DNA of 64,000 bases, from positions 1 to 64,000 of the forward strand of contig NZ_BEWO01000011.1 in NCBI RefSeq assembly GCF_002723975.1. Reading direction: 5' to 3'. The DNA comes from Gluconobacter japonicus. Lineage in GTDB: Bacteria > Pseudomonadota > Alphaproteobacteria > Acetobacterales > Acetobacteraceae. This document shows positions 18,776 to 27,600 of this stretch, piece by piece. The notes under the pieces were generated by a model that saw only the letters and a list, made by a program, of their open reading frames with translations, made no database searches and had not been told where the DNA came from. Both the position numbers and the translations under genes were made by a program. The first letter of the stretch is position 1. Every line of letters starts with the position of its first letter.

Positions 18776-19515
18776 TTTCTCCGCGCGTTCCCCGTACGGC
18801 GCTTGTGACGGGGGGAGCCAGACGCATTGGTCGTGCATTGGTCGAAATGCTGGTGGAGCAGGGCTTTACGGTTGCCATCCACTACCGTGAAAGCGAGGAA
18901 GATGCTCAGGAGCTTCTCGATCGGCTTGGCGGTCGTGGTTGTCTTCTGAAAGCGGATCTGGCTTCTGAAAAAGGTGTTGAGGCACTGGTTGCTGACGCCA
19001 CGGAGAAACTGGGTCCAGTTGGTGTTCTCATCAACAATGCTTCTGCTTTCACACGCGATGAGATCGGGACGGCAACCCGGGAAAGCTGGGACCGGCATAT
19101 TGAACCGAACCTGAGAGCGCCGTTCGTTTTGTCTCAGGCTATGGCACAGTCTCTTCCTGAAGATGCGGAAGGACTGATTCTGAACATGCTGGATCAGCGT
19201 GTCTGGAACCTGACACCACATTTCGTCAGCTATACCGTGTCTAAAGCTGGTCTGTGGACCCTGACACAGACGCTGGCGCTCGCGCTGGCCCCCCGGATTC
19301 GCGTCAATGCGATTGGTCCCGGACCTGTTCTGCCGGCTGTAGGGCAGTCACAGGAGCATTTTGACCGAATGTGCGCCGGAACGCCCCTGAAGCGTGGTGC
19401 CTCGCCGGAAGAGATTGCTCAGGCCGCTCTGGCCCTGTTTTCGCTCCCGTCCGTGACCGGCCAGATGCTGGCGATGGACGGCGGTCAGCACCTCAACTGG
19501 TCACCAGCCCGATAA
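18772..19515 (+). CDS. NADP-dependent SDR oxidoreductase, pteridine-reductase/FolM-like
   Basis: This 247-residue short-chain dehydrogenase has TGGARRIGRA at the N-terminus, the dinucleotide loop in which the two Arg residues favour NADPH, as in pteridine reductases and FolM. INNAS follows, with the catalytic YTVSK segment (Tyr and Lys) near residue 153. The usual Ser 13 residues before the Tyr is not obvious: the segment reads LNMLDQRVWNL, as in PTR1-like enzymes where Asp takes its place. It likely reduces a dihydropterin or dihydrofolate, which is inference. Its ATG overlaps the recR stop, so it may be the last gene of the dnaX operon. Confidence 0.78.
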   Translation: MISPRVPRTALVTGGARRIGRALVEMLVEQGFTVAIHYRESEEDAQELLDRLGGRGCLLKADLASEKGVEALVADATEKLGPVGVLINNASAFTRDEIGTATRESWDRHIEPNLRAPFVLSQAMAQSLPEDAEGLILNMLDQRVWNLTPHFVSYTVSKAGLWTLTQTLALALAPRIRVNAIGPGPVLPAVGQSQEHFDRMCAGTPLKRGASPEEIAQAALALFSLPSVTGQMLAMDGGQHLNWSPAR

Positions 19516-19517
19516 GT

Positions 19518-20117
19518 TCAGGGCTGGGGCTTCAGAGCTGCGGGAAGATAATCTTCTACAACCAGAGAAATGGGTGCGTTGTCGGACGCACGCCGGAGTA
19601 TGGCCCGGTTTTCCAGAACGATTCCCGACGATGCGTCCGGAAAATGCGATTCGAGTCGCTGTCTGTGGAAATGTGTCTCGGTCACAGCTTTCCCGAACGG
19701 CGTGTCTGTCGTCTCAAGGATATGGTTCATTTCAGCCGTCAGACGTTCTGGCACATACCAGTTCCAGGCGTCTGACAGGGCCACATCGCCGCATAGAAGC
19801 TGGACGTGCCGCGTCCGCACCTGATCTGCCGTTTTGACGTCTAAAAGTAGAAGAACGTCCGGAGAAGGCTGTTCTCGGGCTGGAAGGCGCACCACCCGGA
19901 TGGGAAGGGCGCAGTGTTCCTGAAGGACCGCCGTTGCGCTGGGATGATGGTCCAGCCGGTCTTTCAATGCACGAACGGCTGCGCCATCCGGGGACGAAAC
20001 GTCCCCCGGACCGGCGCAGCCGCTCAATGCTGCTGCAAAGGAAAGAGCACGGACAACCTTAGTTGTCGTCGCGGTCGTCCTTGTCAGTCGTGACTTCGAT
20101 GTCGTTCGAAAGATCAT
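19518..20117 (-). CDS. Putative lipoprotein with chorismate-lyase-like (UbiC/UTRA) fold
   Basis: The product has a lipobox (LSGC) soon after a short hydrophobic run. It then has a region patterned like UbiC: VRTRHVQLLCGD, WNWYVPERLT, a conserved PFG, and a closing LVVEDYLPAAL where UbiC has a conserved E-x-F-L-P. UbiC makes 4-hydroxybenzoate for ubiquinone, but a lipidated outer-envelope copy would be odd, so only the fold is claimed. The start is uncertain. The ATG at 20117 lies inside the upstream zinc-ribbon gene and gives an unusually long, basic N-region before the lipobox, and a non-ATG start closer to it is possible. It runs head to head with the preceding SDR, ending 2 bases away. Confidence 0.55.
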   Translation of the reverse strand: MIFRTTSKSRLTRTTATTTKVVRALSFAAALSGCAGPGDVSSPDGAAVRALKDRLDHHPSATAVLQEHCALPIRVVRLPAREQPSPDVLLLLDVKTADQVRTRHVQLLCGDVALSDAWNWYVPERLTAEMNHILETTDTPFGKAVTETHFHRQRLESHFPDASSGIVLENRAILRRASDNAPISLVVEDYLPAALKPQP

Positions 20118-20391
20118 CGTCATCGTCCAGATCATCATCAGGTGCCATGACATCGTCATCGGCATCATCATCCGTGTCCAGATCGACGTCGACATCATCT
20201 TCGTTCTCGTCAGGCTGAGCCTTCGGATCCTTCTCTTCCGGCAGCGGGCCTTCGCTCCGCTTCAGACGGCCGATGTCGTTCGGCTGGGTGGTGCCACACT
20301 TGGGGCACACTGTAGGGACGCGGTTCAGGTCATAGAAGCGGGCGCCGCACTCAACGCACGTCCGTTTTAGACCGAGTTCGGGTTTTGCCAT
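20059..20391 (-). CDS. TIGR02300 family protein (FYDLN acid zinc ribbon)
   Basis: The 110-residue protein starts MAKPELGLKRTCVECG and carries the FYDLN signature that names the family. Two CxxC pairs (CVECG and CPKCG) form a zinc ribbon. The C-terminal half is extremely acidic, with runs of Asp. The family is restricted to alphaproteobacteria and its role is unknown. I chose the internal ATG at 20391 because it matches the family N-terminus, although the frame is open further upstream. It is divergent from aroA, the usual neighbour in this class, and the lipoprotein gene overlaps its 3' end. Confidence 0.9.
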   Translation of the reverse strand: MAKPELGLKRTCVECGARFYDLNRVPTVCPKCGTTQPNDIGRLKRSEGPLPEEKDPKAQPDENEDDVDVDLDTDDDADDDVMAPDDDLDDDDDLSNDIEVTTDKDDRDDN

Positions 20392-20449
20392 GTTATGCAA
20401 GCCTGCCAATGCCTCGGATAAGGAACGCGGCCATGCCAGCTTGTTTCCG

Positions 20450-20464
20450 TCATGTCAAACATGA
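20450..20464. promoter_or_regulatory. 15-base palindrome in the divergent region before aroA
   Basis: TCATGT-CAA-ACATGA is a perfect inverted repeat lying between the zinc-ribbon gene (minus strand) and aroA (plus strand). The position fits an operator for a dimeric regulator, but no matching regulator is in the window. Confidence 0.3.
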
Positions 20465-20529
20465 AGTGTCTTAAAAACTGCATGAGCGCACCCTTTTGTA
20501 GGTGATTGACAGGCAGGAATGACCCTCGC

Positions 20530-21867
20530 ATGAACAGGGGCATGCAAGCGCGACCTTTGACAGTTTCCGCGTCCCCGAAGGGACTTTCCGGCCGCACCCG
20601 TGTTCCGGGTGACAAATCCATCAGCCATCGTTCGCTGATGCTGGCCTCTCTCGCACATGGCCGTACGCATGTTTACGGTCTTCTGGAGGGCGAGGACGTT
20701 CTGCGGACTGCAGACGCCATGCGCGCTCTGGGTGCGACCATTACCCGCGATGGTGCCGTCTGGACGATTGACGGTCGGGGCGTCGGAGAACTGACCGAGC
20801 CAGCAGATGTGCTGGATATGGGAAATTCCGGAACGGCCGCGCGCCTCCTGTCCGGTATTCTGTCGTCCCATAAAATGAACAGTGTCATGACCGGGGATGC
20901 TTCCCTCCGCTCCCGTCCAATGCGTCGCGTCATGGATCCCCTGTCCAAAAACGGTTCCGAATTTCTGGCCCGTGAGGGTGGACGTCTTCCGATGGCCGTC
21001 CGCGGTGATGGTCAGGCCAAGCCGCTTGAATACCGTCTTCCGGTTGCTTCGGCACAGGTGAAGTCCGCTGTTCTGCTGGCCGGTCTGAATGCCGTTGGCA
21101 AGACAGTTGTGGAAGAGCCGGTCGCCACTCGTGACCACACGGAAAACATGCTCCGTCATTTTGGTGTGGACGTTGATGTTTCCGTTCTTGATGCCGGTGG
21201 GCGTCGAATCGAGCTGACTGGTCCGGTGAAGTTGACGGCTCGTGACGTGACCGTGCCGGGCGATCCGTCTTCATCAGCCTTTCCGCTGGTGGCTGCACTG
21301 CTGGTCCCCGGCTCTGATCTGCTGATCGAGAACGTGGGCCTTAATCCCCTGCGGACAGGTCTGTTCACGACACTGCTCGAAATGGGCGCTGACCTGACGA
21401 TTGAGAACGAGCGTGTTGAAGGTGGTGAGCCTGTTGGTGATCTGCGCGTTCGTCACAGCAAGCTCAAGGGTGTGGATGTGCCGCCCGAGCGTGCTCCTTC
21501 GATGATTGATGAATATCCCGTTCTGGCCGTGGCCTGCGCGTTTGCAGAAGGATCGTCCCGCCTGCGTGGTCTGGAAGAACTGCGCGTAAAGGAAAGCGAC
21601 CGTCTGGCTGCCACGGTTTCGCTGCTGGACGTCAACGGTGCAGAAACAGAAGTCGTGGGTGATGACCTGATTGTTCAGGGCTTCAGGGGGCCGCTGGGTG
21701 GTGGCACCGTGACGACGCACATGGATCACCGTCTGGCCATGAGTGGCATCGTGTTCGGTCTTGCCGCGCAGAAGCCGGTTCATATCGACGATACGGCTTT
21801 TATCGAAACCAGCTTTCCCGGCTTTGTTGACCTGATGAACGCATTGGGTGCGGATATCCGGGCATGA
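20530..21867 (+). CDS. aroA: 3-phosphoshikimate 1-carboxyvinyltransferase (EPSP synthase)
   Basis: The 445-residue enzyme joins shikimate 3-phosphate and phosphoenolpyruvate in the aromatic amino acid pathway. GDKSISHRS, the GNSGTAARLL motif and RVKESDRLAA are all visible. The GNSGTAAR stretch has Ala where class I enzymes such as E. coli have NAGTAMR, so this is a class II-like form, in keeping with the relatives of Agrobacterium CP4. The open frame starts earlier with a TTG. I chose the ATG at 20530, and 20542 is an alternative. The stop overlaps the cmk start (ATGA), so aroA and cmk are coupled. Confidence 0.95.
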   Translation: MNRGMQARPLTVSASPKGLSGRTRVPGDKSISHRSLMLASLAHGRTHVYGLLEGEDVLRTADAMRALGATITRDGAVWTIDGRGVGELTEPADVLDMGNSGTAARLLSGILSSHKMNSVMTGDASLRSRPMRRVMDPLSKNGSEFLAREGGRLPMAVRGDGQAKPLEYRLPVASAQVKSAVLLAGLNAVGKTVVEEPVATRDHTENMLRHFGVDVDVSVLDAGGRRIELTGPVKLTARDVTVPGDPSSSAFPLVAALLVPGSDLLIENVGLNPLRTGLFTTLLEMGADLTIENERVEGGEPVGDLRVRHSKLKGVDVPPERAPSMIDEYPVLAVACAFAEGSSRLRGLEELRVKESDRLAATVSLLDVNGAETEVVGDDLIVQGFRGPLGGGTVTTHMDHRLAMSGIVFGLAAQKPVHIDDTAFIETSFPGFVDLMNALGADIRA

Positions 21868-22502
21868 GCCGTCCGCTCGTCATTGCCGTGGATGGACCAG
21901 CCGCAGCCGGGAAGGGGACGCTGGCCAAGGCGCTCGCAGCCAAGCTGGGGCTGCCCTATCTGGATACCGGGTTGCTGTACCGTGCTGTCGCGCGCCGGAT
22001 GGTAAATGCGGATCTGGACCCGGCGGGAGATGCGTCTGCCCAAGCGCAGGCACTCCAGCCGGAAGATCTTGCCCGAACGGATCTCCGTGTTCCAGAAATC
22101 GACCGGGGGGCCTCTCTGGTGGCGGCCCAGCCGGCGGTTCGTGCAGCCCTGCTGGACCGGCAGCGTGTGTTTGCCACACAGACTGGTGCTGTTGTGGATG
22201 GCCGGGACATCGGAACGGTCGTTTTTCCCGACGCAGACGTGAAGTTTTTCATTACGGCGTCTCCCAGAACACGCGCCCTGCGTCGCCACCATCAGGTTCA
22301 TGGTGAGGCTCCTCTGGTCGAAGCTGACCTTGAGGCGGCTGTTGCCGAGATTGTCGCGCGAGACTCGCGGGATTCTTCGCGTGATACGGCACCCCTTGTA
22401 CAGGCTGCGGATGCCGTGCTGATCGAGACGGACGACCTCTCCGCAGAACAAGTGCTTGAAAAAGCCTGTGAAGAAGTCTTACGCCGGCAGGTGCGCTCCT
22501 GA
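21864..22502 (+). CDS. cmk: Cytidylate kinase
   Basis: The 212-residue kinase phosphorylates CMP and dCMP for nucleic acid synthesis. It has the P-loop GPAAAGKGTLAK, the DTGLLYRAV nucleotide-monophosphate segment, GRDIGTVVFPDA, and the RDSRDSSRDTAPL region of the lid. The length is normal. It overlaps aroA by 4 bases and is followed at once by a terminator hairpin, then by the rpsA leader. The aroA-cmk-rpsA order is typical of proteobacteria. Confidence 0.95.
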   Translation: MSRPLVIAVDGPAAAGKGTLAKALAAKLGLPYLDTGLLYRAVARRMVNADLDPAGDASAQAQALQPEDLARTDLRVPEIDRGASLVAAQPAVRAALLDRQRVFATQTGAVVDGRDIGTVVFPDADVKFFITASPRTRALRRHHQVHGEAPLVEADLEAAVAEIVARDSRDSSRDTAPLVQAADAVLIETDDLSAEQVLEKACEEVLRRQVRS

Positions 22503-22538
22503 TTGCTCGCAGAGAGCGATCAAACACCCGTTTTTTTA
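22501..22538 (+). terminator. Intrinsic terminator after cmk
   Basis: GATTGCTC pairs with GAGCGATC (one G-U) around GCAGA, right at the cmk stop, followed by a run of seven T after a short spacer. It separates aroA-cmk from rpsA. Confidence 0.65.
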
Positions 22539-22576
22539 TTGACAGAGCGCCTGCTGAGGGTGTTTTTGCGGGCTAG

Positions 22577-22601
22577 CACTGTGTCCATAATGGACACAGT
22601 G
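22577..22601 (+). promoter_or_regulatory. 25-base perfect palindrome in the rpsA leader
   Basis: CACTGTGTCCAT (22577-22588) and ATGGACACAGTG (22590-22601) are perfect reverse complements around one A. It lies about 150 bases before the rpsA start. It could be a strong RNA hairpin in the leader, since S1 is autoregulated through leader structure in gammaproteobacteria, or a protein operator at the promoter. Confidence 0.6.
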
Positions 22602-22754
22602 TCGTCTGTCGCGCGTATTTGCGTGCAGGCTTAACCTAACAGACCCGTCCTGACCTCTGATGGCAGCGGGGAGTCGTCACGACAGATCCTGATCCGCGTG
22701 GCGCAGACGTGGATGATCGGTTTCAGGCCGAAAATCCGGGAATATTGTATTTAC

Positions 22755-24464
22755 ATGGCTTCAGCCAATCAGACCCCTGCCGAGCACGGCATGGAAGATT
22801 TTGCAGCCCTTCTCGAAGAGACGCTGGGCCGCGACACCGGTTTTGACGGCTCCGTCGTCACCGGTCGCGTGATCCGTCTGACAGACGAATTCGCTATCGT
22901 TGATGTCGGTCTCAAGAGCGAAGGCCGCGTTTCCCTTAAGGAATTCGGCCCGCCGGGTGTTGCTCCGGACGTAAAGCCGGGCGACGTTGTCGAGCTGTAT
23001 GTCGAGCGTTACGAAGACCGTGACGGTTCCATCGTTCTGTCCCGCGAGAAGGCTCGCCGGGAAGAAGCATGGACCGCTCTGGAGCGTGCATTCGGCAACA
23101 ACCAGCGCGTCAACGGCACGATCTATGGTCGCGTCAAGGGTGGCTTCACGGTTGATCTGGGCGGCGCAATGGCGTTCCTTCCGGGCAGCCAGGTTGACAT
23201 CCGTCCGGTTCGTGACGTCGGCCCGCTGATGGGTCAGCCGCAGCCGTTCCAGATCCTGAAGATGGATCGCGCACGTGGCAACATCGTTGTGTCCCGTCGT
23301 GCCGTTCTTGAAGAGACCCGTGCAGAACAGCGTTCCGAGCTGATCCAGGGCCTGAAGGAAGGCATGATCCTTGACGGCGTCGTCAAGAACATCACCGACT
23401 ACGGTGCGTTCGTTGACCTCGGCGGCGTTGACGGCCTTCTGCATGTCACGGACATCGCTTGGAAGCGCATCAACCACCCGTCCGAAGCTCTGCAGATCGG
23501 TCAGCCGGTTCGCGTGCAGGTCATCCGCTTCAACCCGGACACGCAGCGTATCTCCCTCGGCATGAAGCAGCTTGAAGCTGATCCGTGGGAAAATGTTGCA
23601 CTCAAGTACCCGGCAAATGCCCGTTTCACGGGTCGCGTCACGAACATCACCGACTACGGTGCATTCGTCGAGCTGGAGCCGGGCGTCGAAGGTCTGGTGC
23701 ACGTTTCCGAAATGTCCTGGACGAAGAAGAACGTCCATCCGGGCAAGATCGTTGCTACTTCCCAGGAAGTCGACGTCATGGTTCTGGACGTGGACAGCTC
23801 CAAGCGTCGTATTTCCCTTGGTCTTAAGCAGGTTCAGCGCAACCCTTGGGAGCAGTTCGAAGAAGAGCACAAGGTTGGCTCTGTCATCGAAGGCGAAATC
23901 CGCAACATCACCGAGTTCGGTCTGTTCATTGGCCTCTCCGCAGACATCGACGGCATGGTTCACATGTCCGACCTGTCCTGGGACGAAGCTGGCGAAGCAG
24001 CCATGGCGAACTACGAGAAGGGTCAGGTCGTCAAGGCCAAGGTCCTCGACGTGGATCCTGAGAAGGAGCGCATCTCCCTGGGCATCAAGCAGCTCCAGGA
24101 AGATCCGGCAGCCGACACGCTGGCTCGCGTTCAGAAGGGTGCAGTTGTCACCTGCGTCGTGACGGCAGTCCAGACGAACGGTATCGAAGTGAAGGTCGAC
24201 GATCTGCTGACCGGCTTCATCCGTCGTGCGGAACTGGCTCGTGACAAGGCTGAGCAGCGTCCAGAGCGCTTTGCAGTTGGCGAAAAGGTTGATGCGAAGA
24301 TCGTGTCCGTTGACCGTGCAGCCCGCAAGCTTGCCCTGACGATCCGTGGTCGTGAGGTCGAGGAAGACAAGGCAGCCATCAGCGAGTACGGCTCTTCTGA
24401 CTCGGGCGCATCCCTGGGTGATATCCTTGGTGCGGCAATCCGTCGTCGCAGCACAGACGTCTAA
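22755..24464 (+). CDS. rpsA: 30S ribosomal protein S1
   Basis: The 569-residue protein is built from tandem S1 OB-fold repeats. The repeated pattern GxVxxITDYGAFVDL, VEGLVHVSEM and DxxxxRISLGLKQ is visible several times. S1 binds mRNA and helps initiation on weakly structured or poor ribosome sites. I chose the ATG at 22755 (MASANQTPAEHGME), because this is the usual start of alphaproteobacterial S1. The open frame begins earlier at a GTG with no S1-like sequence. A strong terminator follows. The ihfB gene, which often follows rpsA in proteobacteria, is not here, and a glycosyltransferase block occupies that place. Confidence 0.97.
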   Translation: MASANQTPAEHGMEDFAALLEETLGRDTGFDGSVVTGRVIRLTDEFAIVDVGLKSEGRVSLKEFGPPGVAPDVKPGDVVELYVERYEDRDGSIVLSREKARREEAWTALERAFGNNQRVNGTIYGRVKGGFTVDLGGAMAFLPGSQVDIRPVRDVGPLMGQPQPFQILKMDRARGNIVVSRRAVLEETRAEQRSELIQGLKEGMILDGVVKNITDYGAFVDLGGVDGLLHVTDIAWKRINHPSEALQIGQPVRVQVIRFNPDTQRISLGMKQLEADPWENVALKYPANARFTGRVTNITDYGAFVELEPGVEGLVHVSEMSWTKKNVHPGKIVATSQEVDVMVLDVDSSKRRISLGLKQVQRNPWEQFEEEHKVGSVIEGEIRNITEFGLFIGLSADIDGMVHMSDLSWDEAGEAAMANYEKGQVVKAKVLDVDPEKERISLGIKQLQEDPAADTLARVQKGAVVTCVVTAVQTNGIEVKVDDLLTGFIRRAELARDKAEQRPERFAVGEKVDAKIVSVDRAARKLALTIRGREVEEDKAAISEYGSSDSGASLGDILGAAIRRRSTDV

Positions 24465-24508
24465 GGTTACAAAAATCTTACAGAATTATTCTGTGATGAT
24501 TTTAAGAA

Positions 24509-24535
24509 AGAGCCGCGAAAGCGGCTCTTTTTTTA
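24509..24535 (+). terminator. Intrinsic terminator after rpsA
   Basis: AGAGCCGC-GAAA-GCGGCTCT is a perfect 8-base stem with a stable GAAA tetraloop, followed by seven T. This is a textbook terminator. Confidence 0.95.
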
Positions 24536-24698
24536 TGTCTGTATTCCGAAACCGTCTTTTTTCTTGGGGGGTTTTGTTGCTGTAAACCTTCGGGTAAGTA
24601 TTGTTGTACCGTGATAGCGGCAGTCTTTTGCGGCCTATTGCCAAAATGGCTGATGGTTCGGTTCTGGATGGGAGTGGGTGTCAGGCACCCAAAGATTG

Positions 24699-27600
24699 AT
24701 GGCGGTTATTTACAACACGAATTATACCCACAATCCCAATTCCTATCTGACTCTGGCGGTCGAACGGGCCGCCAAATCATTGTTTGGAAAAGATCAGGTA
24801 GTTGTCGCTGACAACATGTCTTTGGCAGGTATTGCTGCTTCAGGCGAACATGATGTTCTGATCTGCCTTGATGCACAGCGCATCAATCTGGCTCTGATCC
24901 GTCGTGTGCGCCCAGCTTTCAAGACGCTGATCCTGTGGACGTTTGAAGATCCGTTCATGCGTGACTTCAATGTCGAGAATGCTGGTCTTTTCGACTACGT
25001 CTTTACGAATGATCCATCCTGCGCCGAATATTACCATGGCAAAGGACACTATCTGCCGCTGGCCGCCAGCACCTCTATTCATGAACGCAAGGTTCTTCCG
25101 GCTAATGAGCTGGAATATGACATCTTCTTCGCCGGCACGATGTGGCCGAATCGTGTTCAGACACTGCGCCGCGTTATCGCAGCCTTCCCGGATGCGAAGC
25201 TCAAACTGGTGTGCCCAGGGAACGAATATCTCCCGCCGCTTCCGGCTGATCTTGCTGCGTTGGCAATCCAGCGCCCCATCAGCCATGAAGCTTTCATCGA
25301 CTTTGCAAATGTCAGTGCCGTCACCCTGACGATGTTCCGCGACTATGCGAGCCATGGAGATGTCAGTCAGGCGACGGCTCCGGGGCCGCGTTTCTTTGAA
25401 CTGGGTCTTGCGGGTACAGCACAGGTTGTCGAAGCGCCTGAGAGCATGGCCAGCGAGTATTTCGATACGGTGGAGGGGATCAGTCTTGCCCGTGATCCGG
25501 ATGGTGTCGTTGACGCGATCGCCCGTATTCTGAGCAACAAGAGCACGCGTCGTAAGGCGGCTCTGGCTGCCCAGAAATCTGTCCTGGCTCACCATCTCTA
25601 TGAGCATCGTCTCGAGAAAATGCGTGAAATTACGGGCGCAGACTTCGGGCGCCGCAAGGCATCGGATGTTGTGCGACTGGACCGTCGTCGTCGTCTTCGC
25701 ATCCTCATGTGCACGCACTCCACTATTCATGAGCAGGCCTGGGGTGGCGTCGAAGTCTATCAGCAGGCTCTGTGTTCTCTGCTTGGACGTGAGATAGAGT
25801 TTTTCTACTGGCTGCGTCGTGGAACATTCTGTCGCCTGACAACAGCGAGCGGTCAGGAACTGGAGCGTTTTGATGTGCCAGAGGTCGGCTGGCAGGATGC
25901 AATGTGTGATGGGCCGGAAGAAATGGCCTTCTCCAGCGTTATCAGCCAGTACAACATGGACATTGTGCATTTCCAGCACCTTGGCCACCATGCCTTGTCC
26001 CTGCCCATTATTGCCAAGGCAAATGGTGCAGGCGTTGTCTTCTCAGCACATGATTTTTGGTTGGTTTCTGCCCGCTATAACCTGCTGAACCATGAGCTGC
26101 GTTACGTAGAGGATGAGGTTCGTTCGGTTCTTGCGGCCGATATTACGCTGAAGGCTTCTGAAAATGTCGAGCATGGTGGGGAGCAGACGCGTCGTGCGTT
26201 TGTAGCCAAAATGCTGCGGTCGGTAGATGCGATCATGTTCGGGACACAGCATTCCCGTGACCTGACGCATGAAATTTACCCGATCCTCGATGAGAAGATC
26301 AGCCTGATTACAGGTATTCCCAGCCCTGAAAACACAGTTCCTGTAAAGCCGAAGACGTATGAGCCGCTGGGTGAAAAGCCGCTCAATATTGCCATTGTCG
26401 GAAACTTCCTGCGGACAAAGGGAGCGGATACGATCCTGAGCCTGATCGAGATCGCGCATCCGGATCATTTTGTTTTCCACATCTTTGGTTATGTCCATCC
26501 GGAATATGAAGCGGTTCTGAATGGCAGCCGACGTTCCAATGTGAAGCTTTATGGCCGCTACGACATGGGCGATATTGAAGCTCTGAAGAAGGCTGATGTT
26601 GCCCTTAATCTTTCGATCTGGCCCGAAACCTATTGCATCTCTCTGTCTGAAGCCTGGCAGAACGGTCTGATTCCCATCGTGACCGATGTTGGGGCTCTGG
26701 GCGATCGCGTTGAAGATGGCGTCAATGGTTTCAAGGTTCCCATTAACCGTCCCAGCATGGTTCTTGAGCGCCTTGAACTGCTGAGGTCTTCCGAGCCGCT
26801 GCGCAAGGCAATCATGGCTAATATCGGGCCGCATCTGTGGACACATGCCCGCGAATATGCGGATGGGCTTCTGGCTCTTTATCAGGATGTTGCTCCGCGC
26901 CGGCCGATGGGTGTGGCCGATCTTCGCCTGGATGCAGGTCAGGTTCATCTTCTGCCGCATCCGTCATGGCGTCATCAGGCTCCGCCACGTCATATTTTCG
27001 ATCCGCCGACGACACGCGATCTGTCGGTCGAGCTTCCGCTTCCAGTGTCGGACTGGTTCTCTATTCAAGGCGCGGAATGCTACATTGACGACATCTGCCA
27101 TCATGTTTTTGCGACCAACGAAGACGAAGACTTCAAGGGCTCGAACGAATTCCACATTCGCGGCTGGTTCCTGATCCCGGGCGTTAGCACGGCAGGACGT
27201 ATGCTAACGGTTCTGATTGGGGAAGATGCGGACAGCCCGCTGATTTTCCTTGAATGTGAGCGGGAAATTCGTGGCGATATTGTCGAGATGTTCAATGGCG
27301 CCCCGCGTCGTTCGGGCTTCTCCGGAAAGGCTGCTCTGCGCGGCAAGTGGTGTGAGGGACGTTTCCGGGTCGGGCTGGTCAATGTCATCAATGGCCAGGC
27401 TGCATTCCAGATGACGTCCATCCAGATTGAAGTCGACGGTGGCAAGATCGAAACGATCCAGCGTTCGGCTCCTTCCAATGATGTTATCCTTGCTGACTTC
27501 AATCGTATTTCCCATAGCGACGGTTTGATGCGCGGAATCAAGCTGGCTGCGTTCCAGAAGGGTAAGCTTCATCCTTATGGCAGCGGATTGCTGGAGTGCT

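Noticed and set aside
22539-22580. Sigma-70 promoter for rpsA (TTGACA at 22539-22544)
   Set aside because: The -35-like TTGACA is clear, but no good -10 box lies at 16-18 bases downstream, so I do not list it as a promoter.
22761-23963. 400-codon open frame on the minus strand inside rpsA
   Set aside because: It is the complement of the S1 repeats and shows no protein features.
24840-25991. 383-codon open frame on the minus strand inside the first glycosyltransferase
   Set aside because: The plus-strand gene has intact domains throughout and this is its complement.
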